Source of the DNA: Gambelia wislizenii
Lineage: Eukaryota > Chordata > Lepidosauria > Squamata > Crotaphytidae
DNA: 64,000 bases
Direction of reading: 5' to 3'
NCBI GenBank assembly: GCA_030847615.1
Contig: JAUMIR010000001.1
Span: 383,142,687 to 383,206,686 of the forward strand
In this document: positions 56,096 to 64,000 of the stretch, in pieces
How the letters are laid out: every line of letters starts with the position of its first letter
Numbering within the stretch: the stretch's first letter is position 1
Made by a program: the position numbers and the translations under genes
The notes under the pieces: generated by a model
Told to the model about the DNA's origin: nothing
The model's database searches: none
The model's input: only the letters and a program-made list of their open reading frames with translations

Positions 56096-56238
56096 GCAGT
56101 TTTGTGGCTGGGTGCTCTGTCTAAAGTATATAGTTTGGTTCATATTTCTGTTGTAGTATCTATTCATTGTATTCCTCATTCCATGCTGCGTAAAGAATGA
56201 AATATTAAGTTCCAGATCTTGGAAAATTCACTTTTTTG

Positions 56239-56315
56239 ACTATGTCTCCCAGAATCCCTCAGTGAGCATGGCCAGTGAGCATGCTGGCTGAGGGATTCTG
56301 GGAACTGTAGTCCAA
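56239..56315. mobile_element. hAT-type hairpin MITE
   Basis: 'gactatgtctcccagaatcc' then 'ctcagtgagcatg' is followed by a few bases and then its inverted copy 'catgctggctgag' then 'ggattctgggaactgtagtc'. The arms are about 33 bases with few mismatches. The motif is typical of hAT-derived MITEs. Confidence 0.6.
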
Positions 56316-56320
56316 ACATA

Positions 56321-57184
56321 TAACTATTCCAGGCTTTACTGTCCATATAGCAAAAGGTATGGCCTCTGTTCCTCAAGTGATAAATAAGCTGCCATCATGG
56401 TCCCTTCCATCCTGTTCAGGCAAATGTAGCAGAAGGTGCCAAGAGAGTACAGGCAGCAGAAAACTTGAACAAGTCAAAATGTAGGTTAGAGTTGGTAGCA
56501 TGTGGAAGCAGTAGCAATAGGATAGTGGCCAAGACAAGCTGGCATCCTATTAGTAGCATGCACAGACACATGTTCACCTTACACCTCCAAATGTCTTTTT
56601 TGATCATTACAGAATGTACCTTCTGAAGTGACCAAAGCTCCTCCCCCAAAAAATTAGTCACTGCAGGCCCACATGGCCATTCAGTGGCTGGCAAGAAGTG
56701 TGAGTGGGATCAGGGAAGTATTTGGCTATTACCTGTAGCCAGATGTAGACCAATGACATAATCTACTCACACCTCTGGAGGATCCCAGCAGATCTCAGTG
56801 GATGATGTCATCAGCTTATGTCTGGCTATGGTGACACAGCCAGATGCTTCTCCAATACACCACACTTTCCACCAGCCATTAAATAGCCATCAGGCAAGGG
56901 CAGCAGTGACTAAACTGTGACTTGGTGGGAAGAGGAGAGATGTAATGTAGTTCTGCCTGTGGAACTATTACACTGTGCTGTGTCATACAGGTTCTTTGCC
57001 TGAATATGGAAAATGCAGTATGGTATAGAACAGCCAATATTGTAAGAAATAGAAAAGAATGACAGGTGCCAGCAATATCTTCAAGAGTTTATTTTACTCT
57101 GTGAATATGTCGAATGCTGAAATAAAGGTTTTCATGTATGTGTGAGAGTTTGCAGTGATGCCTATAGCTTTGTATTGTACACTT
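56321..57184. other. Unannotated DNA
   Basis: No gene or repeat is recognised. Confidence 0.5.
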
Positions 57185-57372
57185 TTGCTATTGTTTGCCT
57201 TCAATTAATTTCCAGCTTATGACAATCCTAAGGAAAACATATCAAGGGGTTTTCTTCGGAAGACTTAAAAGAGTGTGATTTGCCCAAGGTCACCCAGCAG
57301 GCTTCTATGGTTGAACAAATCAAACCATTCAAACCCTGGTCTCTTAGAATCCTACTCCAACACTCTGGACAT
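57185..57372 (-). mobile_element. tRNA-headed SINE (Sauria-SINE type)
   Basis: On the minus strand the head 'agagtgttggagtaggattc' and B-box-like 'accagggtttgaatgg' are followed by 'gaccttgggcaaatcac' and the tail 'ccttaggattgtcataagct'. It is diverged but nearly full length. Confidence 0.75.
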
Positions 57373-60300
57373 AATGGGAAAGAAAAATTTGTGACTGAAA
57401 AGTAATTCTTCCCATATCAAAATTTGTGTAAATCTGATTCCCCCGCTAATTTGTTCATTAATTTGTTATAATTATTTTATTTATACAACATTTCCCCATT
57501 GGCTAAGCACATTTTTGTGTATTTTTTCAATTATGATCATTAACTGTTCACATTTTGAAATGTGAATATTCTTTTGTGTACACTTTATTTCTCAGAAATA
57601 CCCTGCAAAATTTACAAATGTGCACATGTTCAAGTGGGTGTATGCGTATTCTCACAACAACATTCAGGAGGGGCTAAAATGCTACTTTTGCTGAGACTGG
57701 AGAGTTTAATAGCATTTCTTTCAAACTCTAATATGCACTCATGAACTGTTATCTCTGGTATGGAAAAAACACATAAAAAGCATTTAATGTTTTTAAGAAC
57801 TTTACTGAACTTAATGCTGGATCTTAATTTCATTTTCTTTACATACAAAGTAAGCTTGCTGAAAAATCCTCCCACAGATATATTCTGTGAGACATGATAA
57901 AAAACATGCACTGTGCATTTCTCATTTCTGTCAAATATGTAACAATTGCTCTACAACTGTGCTAAATGCAGAGATGTTCTTTGCCTCCTACAGGACTGTC
58001 CTTTGGGTGAGAACCTCTTTAAATTTGGTTCTCTTATCAAATGAAACATCTACCCAAGAAATAACAAAAGATGACCCAACTTACCTTGGGAAGCCTGACA
58101 AGATCACAGAATGGAAAGCTACAATATTTTTGCAGGTCATGTATTGGTGTTCTGTTATTAAGTATGAAACTTCCTTTCCCCATCCCTTCTTATTTTATCC
58201 CTAAAATGGAATGGAGCAACTTCCTTTAAGTTTCACAAATGAAGTTTCTTGAAAAACAAAAGAAAAAGCAACTCACACACACGTAAACAAAATCTAGTTT
58301 CCCAGGTATATATCATATTAACTCAAAGGCATATTTTGAAATTCTCATGGGATGCAACTAGACTTTTTGGTGAATAATGAAAATGGCAATCCCTTGTTGA
58401 GTTGTGCCTTTTCCCCACTATGCCATGTTGTTGTGGACGACCCTGGAGTTTCTCTGCCTGAAGCCCCAGGGTTGCCCCCTTGCCAATCCCAAACCTGAGG
58501 GATTCTCTCTTTGAAATTGCCACCACTCATTGAGTTTACCCCTTTCTTGTCCAGTGCAGTAAGAAGCCAGGCAGGTTGTGTTAAAAGATCAGTAACACAC
58601 TTTCCTCTATCCCAGAAAAATTCAGATAGCTGACCAAGAAAGGCGCATGAGGCGAGCCTATAGAGAAAAGTAGTAGAATTTATTTTAGTTCTCAAGGCTT
58701 AAGGCTACAAGGAGGAAAATCACGTCTCCAGGATTTCAGCTTAGGTTACAGAAGAAATACATTCAGTCAGAGTACTAAAATTAAATCATAAAAGCTAACG
58801 CAATAGCTACACTTGTCCCTAAACTAAGAATAACAGTAACTTACATTTCTGATGGTCATGCAATCAATTCAGGTCCCAATTGGGATGGTTAGGCCGGGCT
58901 CTCACAGCCAGCCTAGTTTAGGCTCTGGAGATGGAATTCAGAGTCCTTTTGGATGGAAATCTCCCTTTAGACTTCGGATATCATTTAGGGCCCCTTTGAT
59001 GTTATCAGGCCCAAGAGGGAGGTTGGCTTCCCCCCAAACTCTGTTATCACAGTCTAGCATCTCTCTACAAAGGTATGTGTCTCTCCATCTGGCCCAAGCC
59101 AGATGGCTCCTGCATGAGGCCCAAGGATAGGTCCCAAGCATGTGGCTAAACCATGTGGTTCTCTCTCCATGTGCTCTCCAGCATGTCCCCTGAGAACAAA
59201 CAAACAAAAAAAAATCAGAAAACTTAAAAGTGTTTGTGGTCATTTGTGATTGGTTCTGCATTGCCAAATCTGATTGGCTCTCCAGTCAGGTGATGTGATG
59301 TCATGTTTAGGAAATGAGGTTCCCACCCCCTTACCATACCTGATGCTATGGAACCCAGGGAATGGAATTTTCCACTGCTGTGAACTGTAGGTTTTGAGAT
59401 GAACTCCCCATGATGGATGGGCAGGCCATCACGACACATCTATTCACAGAAAAACACATTGTGACGTTATACTGCCCCTTCCCTGCACCACTATAGCAGC
59501 CACTGTGTAGCTGTACAGAGATACATGATAGTCATTTTATCACACAATTTCATACAGTGCCAGATTAATGTACAACTTTGAGTTGCAGTATAGAGCCTTG
59601 GATTAGGAAGGACCTCTAAATGAAAATTGTCTTGGGTCCCATTCAGGAGGAAGAATAAGAATAAATAAAACTATGGCTCGTGTGAGTACAATGGCACACA
59701 AATTCAAATGCCGGCAATTTCAGCAACAAATCACTACAGGAGATCAATTGATTGCTTGGGCCATCAATAAAATAGTATGGCTTTTTTAACCAGATATGAT
59801 CGTGAAAGGGTGATGTCATCTGGTATGCACACCCTTTTCAATCATTAGGCATCCTTATGATGCTGTAGTTGCTGCATCTGGTAAAGTCCTCAGTCACAAT
59901 TATGTGAACCTTTTAAACAACAATCACAAATTTACTTATTTCCAGTAACAACATGATACAAAAAAATTCCCTCTAGGCAACACCTTCATGAGTTTTACAA
60001 GGTATACTTTCCTGCCTCCAAAAAATATATATATATAAAAATGTAACATCAAACCATACTTTACTTGATTCACCACAAAAAAAGTTCTGTGATTTGATGG
60101 CAGTTGTATAGGCATTTTACATAATGATCATGAAGATAAATGAGTATAAGTGATTGCAGTCATGTTTTTCTACCATGGTGGTGCTCACAAGCACTAGACC
60201 TGTGATCCCACCCCCTGCTTTCCAGTGTATAGATTGATTTATCAGATCTAACTTTTACCTTCTTGTCATTATGTATTTGGCCACACCGAAAAGTCATTTT

Positions 60301-60595
60301 CTGATGGTGTCCCTGGAACATTCTCAGAATTAGAAATGTATCCATGGGTCCAAAATGGTCAGAGAGAAATCGAGCAGTAAATTTTTTAGATCTGAACATA
60401 AATCTAATATGGCTAGAGGCAAAATGTGAATGAACATGGCTTACCTAATAAGTAAGTAATCAAGGCAGGTACAAATAGGAAGTGTCAGTATGAAATAAGA
60501 TGCAAGGCATTATATTCTAGAAAATTATTTTTGCAAAAGATTGGTATGGTACTTGGAAATTAAAAGGTCAAGTAAATAAAATATAAATACTTACT
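57373..60595. other. Unannotated DNA
   Basis: No gene or repeat family is recognised in about 3.2 kb. A longer frame at 58345-58695 (minus) lies in locally GC-richer sequence but has no motif, signal peptide or homologue that I recognise. Confidence 0.45.
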
Positions 60596-60606
60596 ACTCT
60601 CCAACT

Positions 60607-61426
60607 ATAGATTTTCCTTGGGGTTTTTTCCGGGCTGTGAGGCCGTGTTCTGGAAGAATTTATTCCTGATGTTTCTGCATCTGTGGCTGGCATCTTCAGA
60701 GAATGGTTGGGTAGGAGTGTGTGTGGAGTTTATATACTGTGAACTCCTGTTGGGGAGGATATGCAGGAGTTTATCACATACCACGCAGCTGTGGACAAGT
60801 TTACATAGGGACCACTAAATGCAGTGTGTAAACACGAATCAAGGAACATGAGAAACAATGCAGACTGGGCCAGCCATAAAAATTAGCAGTAGCAGAACAT
60901 GTTATAAACCAACCTGGACACAAAATGTTATTTCAAAACACCAAAATTCTGGACCAGGCCAACAACTATCATGTCAGAATGCACAGAGAAGCTATTGAAA
61001 TCCACAAACTCCTGGACAACTTCAACAGGAAAGAAGAAACCCTAAAAGTAAATAAAACCTGGCTGCCAGTCCTGAAAAACACCAAAATAAAGACACAACA
61101 CTTGCAAATGAACTCCATCCAGGGACAGAGGGATTTCCAGCAGATAACAGACCATTAACCAACTATTAGCCAAACAGACACTAATCCTCCTTGCATATTA
61201 TCCACCCAGAAACTAGCCATTCAACACACAAATTTACATATCCACCCCAACAGGAGTTCACAGTATATAAACTCCACACACACTCCTACCCAACCATTCT
61301 CTGAAGATGCCAGCCACAGATGCAGGTGAAACATCAGGAATAATTCCTTCCAGAACACGGCCTCACAGCCCGGAAAAAAACCAAGGAAAATATATGGATG
61401 CCGGCTGTGAAAGCCTTCGACTTCCC
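60607..61426 (+). mobile_element. Penelope-like element with inverted terminal segments
   Basis: The left segment (60607 to about 60765) is an inverted copy of the right terminal 160 bases (about 61255-61415). Both contain the 'ctctgaagatgccagccaca' and 'ggcctcacagcc' motifs, in opposite orientation. Between them is the C-terminal GIY-YIG coding region. Actctccaact flanks the element at 60596-60606 and 61427-61437, a perfect 11-bp target duplication. The RT domain is missing. Confidence 0.88.
60765..61158 (+). pseudogene. Penelope GIY-YIG remnant
   Basis: The first part, to about 60925, codes a GIY-YIG core with GVY and YIG signatures and 'TRIKEHE', but contains stop codons (for example after 'KCSV'). 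The frame 60925-61158 continues with 'ILDQANNYHVRMHREAIEIH' and 'NFNRKEETLKVNKTWLP'. It matches the minus-strand copy at 36742-37290 almost residue for residue in this part and ends at the same place. It is not functional. Confidence 0.85.
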
Positions 61427-61437
61427 ACTCTCCAACT

Positions 61438-62549
61438 CTTTCAATATTGCTGCTTCTAGTAAAGTCAGCTTACAAAAGAAGACTGAAAAAAAGTGGAATA
61501 ATATTTGAAATGTTACTTTAGTCTCAGTCCGAAAAGCAATGTGGTGGGAGAGCTCTTATAAAACCCTTCCATTGTTAGAAACTGTAGGTATATTAGTCAC
61601 TAAACCACACCCACACATCTCTCTTCTCTGCACCCTCTGTTTGGGATTTTATTTTTATGGAGATCAAGAAGGTTAAAACAACAACAACAACAAGTCACTT
61701 GGGGGCGTACTGTAAAAAATGTCTTTCTGAAACTCCATTTCAGACTTTCAGCAGCAACACACTTCCGTTTGGACCATTTTGGATAAGAACCATTTTCTTT
61801 CATGGAAGGCTTGATGCCACCAAAGAAAAACACTTTGGCTCAATAGTCAGGCTTCATCTGAAGTAGAATGACACTGCCCAGTCAGTAGATTTCTGCCAAA
61901 GCACCATACAAGGTAAAAGGATTCTACTCTATACCCATTCAGGTATATTCAAATGTAGATATGACACAACATCTATGATCAGTGGAAGGACTTTTTAACC
62001 AGACACAACAGCAAAACAGTTGGGAACAGAGCAGGTGGAAGAAGGAACATTTGTTGGTTAAGGACAGCTTTGTCAATAAGCATCACAGATGGCAGTTGGA
62101 GGAAGCAGAGAACAGCACATTAATATTTGAAAACAAAATAGCCTCTAGGGTTCTATTTAGTAGCTCACTGCTTCTTTAAAAGCAGTTTTTATTTCAGTAA
62201 GCATCAGGCATCCGTCTTCAGCAATGTATTTTATTTATGACGTGTCAAAAGGCAAACGAATTGTGCTATTGATTTTAACTTTAGACTGAAACTAAAGAGA
62301 ACTTTAAAAAAAATTAATGAGAAGGGGGAAGCCACTATGAAAGAGAAAAATAGAATATGGCCAGATGAAGAACGCCTGTCCTCTGTCATTTCTCACTCCA
62401 CTGTGACATGAAATAGTCCTTACTGATCATAGATTTTTTTTCTACATATGATGATGCAATGTAATTTAGTTCATTGGAAATCCAATGCACTTCTCATTTA
62501 TTTAAAGTTAGATAGAAAAAAGTAGCAGAAGTTAATACAAGCCCTTGTT
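61438..62549. other. Unannotated DNA
   Basis: No gene or repeat family is recognised. A short (CAA)n run lies at 61678-61694. Confidence 0.5.
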
Positions 62550-62642
62550 TACATGTAGTTCTTAACCTTTTTTTTTTTTAGGGATCCCGTTTAAATATTT
62601 TTTGTTGCCACGGACCCAAAGACTTAACTCTAGATTTAAAAC

Positions 62643-62682
<40 letters not shown>

Positions 62683-63505
62683 TTTATTTATACCCCGCCC
62701 CTCTGCTAAAAACAATCGGGGCGGCTGCCAACAATTAAAACATTATAATAATGACTAAAAACACCACCCACCCCCACCCTCCCACATAAAAAGACATTAA
62801 ACACAATAAGATTAAAACCTTCTAGCTAAAAAAACACATTAAAAACAAATATATACATAATTTTTAAAAAGCCAGGAGACTGAGTTCCTGAGGCCGGGAT
62901 CTAATCAGGAAAGGCCTGCCGAAAGAGATCCGTCTTTAGTGCTTTTTTAAAGCTACTCAAGCTCGTCAGCTGACGGATCTCATTCGGCAGGCCATTCCAC
63001 AATTTGGGGGCGATTACTGAAAAGGCCCTCTGGGAGGTTGCAGACAGCCTAGATTTTTGTGGCTGAAGCAGATTCCTCCCAGAGGACCGGAGTATGCAGG
63101 GAGGATTGTATGGGAGGAGGCGGTTCCGGAGATAAGTTGGACCCAAGCCATTTAGGGCTTTAAAGGTAATAACCAACACCTTATACTGCAACAAAAACAA
63201 GAAGAATACCTGATAATAATACCTGATAATAACAATAATACAATTATACCATCCATGAAATCTTCCCTCAAAGGCACTGGAAGACTTTCCTCCTGTTTCT
63301 TCCTGCATGTTTGTGGCTGGAGTGGATTGAATGGCAATGCACAGGCCAAGCAGGCCAGATAGCCTTTGCCTTGGCTCTTCTCACGTGGCCACTCCACTAC
63401 AGGGTGGAGGTAGGCCAAGCAACTTTCAAGCCTTTGCAGACCCCCTGTGAGGACCTCGTGGACCCCCAGGGGTCCCTGGATCCCAAGTTAAGAACCACTG
63501 TCGTA
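62550..63505. mobile_element. hAT-like element with nested L2
   Basis: The right end, on the other strand, reads cagtggttcttaacttggga and continues with 'tccaggggtccctgggggtc'. The left end 'catgtagttcttaacc' followed by a T run and 'agggatccc' is its decayed counterpart. Ends of the form CAGTGGTTCTTAAC are typical of Charlie/SPIN-type hAT elements. The L2 LINE at 62639-63210 is inserted inside. An 8-bp duplication is expected, but the flanks (cttgttta and tcgtagat) do not match well. Confidence 0.65.
62639..63210 (-). mobile_element. L2 LINE 3' end
   Basis: A minus-strand frame (63308-62901) encodes the L2 C-terminus with 'VLVITFKALNGLGPTYL', 'LLPYNPPCILRSSGRNLL', 'RLSATSQRAFSVIAPKLWN', 'LPNEIRQL' and 'FKKALKTDLFRQAFPD', then stops. 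A 3' UTR with 'gattgtttttagcagagggg' and 'cggggtataaat' ends in an (AAT)n run at 62641-62681. The C-terminal block is better preserved than in the copy at 31.5 kb. Confidence 0.9.
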
Positions 63506-64000
63506 GATGTAAAACTGGATAAATTCACTTGAAAGATGTCATCAGAAGAAGCAAACAGGAAATGAAATTGGCAACAGGGAACTTTGTTATTTTGAGAAAC
63601 ATTTTCTGTACCCACTTCATAGAACATGATAACAGTTCTGCCTGGTTGATATCACTTTTGGCTGCACCTTATGAACATCTGTGAAGACATGCTTACTCAT
63701 TAGGCATTAGGAGTTAAGCAGCACTCTGCAATGGGACTACTGGCTCCATAGGGCTACCTGCTAAGTAGTGGGAGATGCAGTGGTGGTAGCTAGACATCTC
63801 AGGTCTCATCCCCTTGCTCTCTGGCAACATGGAAATGGCTGTTTTTGGGGAAGGGGGGGCTGCACTGCTCACAAGGTGCTGTTTTAGGAGGTAGCATTGG
63901 GAGACATAGCTACATAGACAACTATGTGATACACGTGTATCTGTCTATGTAGGATCTTGATCCATATCTCATCTGTGTTATTTTCATAGTTTCCAATTTC
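63506..64000. other. Unannotated DNA to the window end
   Basis: No gene or repeat is recognised. Confidence 0.5.

Noticed and set aside
58345..58695. A 116-codon minus-strand frame as a candidate gene
   Set aside because: It has no motif and no signal peptide, another open frame overlaps it on the same strand, and there is no evidence of splice sites or conservation.

Overview
The window looks like AT-rich, gene-free nuclear DNA from a squamate reptile, most likely a lizard. I found no host exon chain, promoter, tRNA gene, snRNA, CRISPR array or bacterial-style operon. The diagnosis rests on the repeat mix: CR1 and L2 LINEs, an RTE/BovB LINE, tRNA-headed SINEs with a BovB-like tail (Sauria-SINE type), a vertebrate L1, Penelope elements with a GIY-YIG domain, several LTRs, and many short palindromic DNA transposons. 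An iguanian lizard is a guess from the Penelope 3' end, which resembles sequence I associate with Anolis-type genomes.

Layout. 1-14 kb: mostly single-copy-looking DNA with DNA transposons carrying 3-bp target duplications (1591-2621, 3764-3985, 8850-9199, 9446-9672), a CR1 3' end, a SINE and a three-level nest at 11.96-13.06 kb. 13.4-14.2 kb: an LTR. 14.7-19 kb: BovB fragments, an antisense CR1, a SINE and a hairpin element. 20.4-24.2 kb: a long sense CR1 (endonuclease, reverse transcriptase, 3' tail) broken by an antisense insertion of another LINE with a 7-bp target duplication. 24.6-28.1 kb: an antisense CR1 that still has ORF1 (zinc finger and SGNH esterase), part of ORF2 and a 5' leader with a duplicated unit; a second CR1 lies inside it. 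30.3-34.7 kb: SINE, a mobile element carrying a hairpin minisatellite, L2, three CR1 pieces in alternating orientation and a pogo-like MITE. 36-37.8 kb: two Penelope insertions with target duplications. 40.4-44.3 kb: a 5'-truncated L1 with a perfect 17-bp duplication. 44.3-46.1 kb: a CR1 3' end holding two LTRs. 47-53.4 kb: nested MITEs, SINEs and a complete solo LTR. 60.6-61.4 kb: a third Penelope copy. 62.55-63.5 kb: a hAT-like element holding an L2 3' end.

All coding potential I can identify belongs to transposable elements, and every such reading frame is truncated, frameshifted or stopped. The relations between features are mainly insertion order. At least six nests can be read from broken reading frames, interrupted palindromes and target duplications. 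I found no convincing new biological system. The most distinctive items are the hairpin minisatellite at 30.7-31.3 kb, the inverted-terminal GIY-YIG Penelope copies, the duplicated CR1 5' leader and the related LTR family. Coordinates without a stated duplication are approximate.
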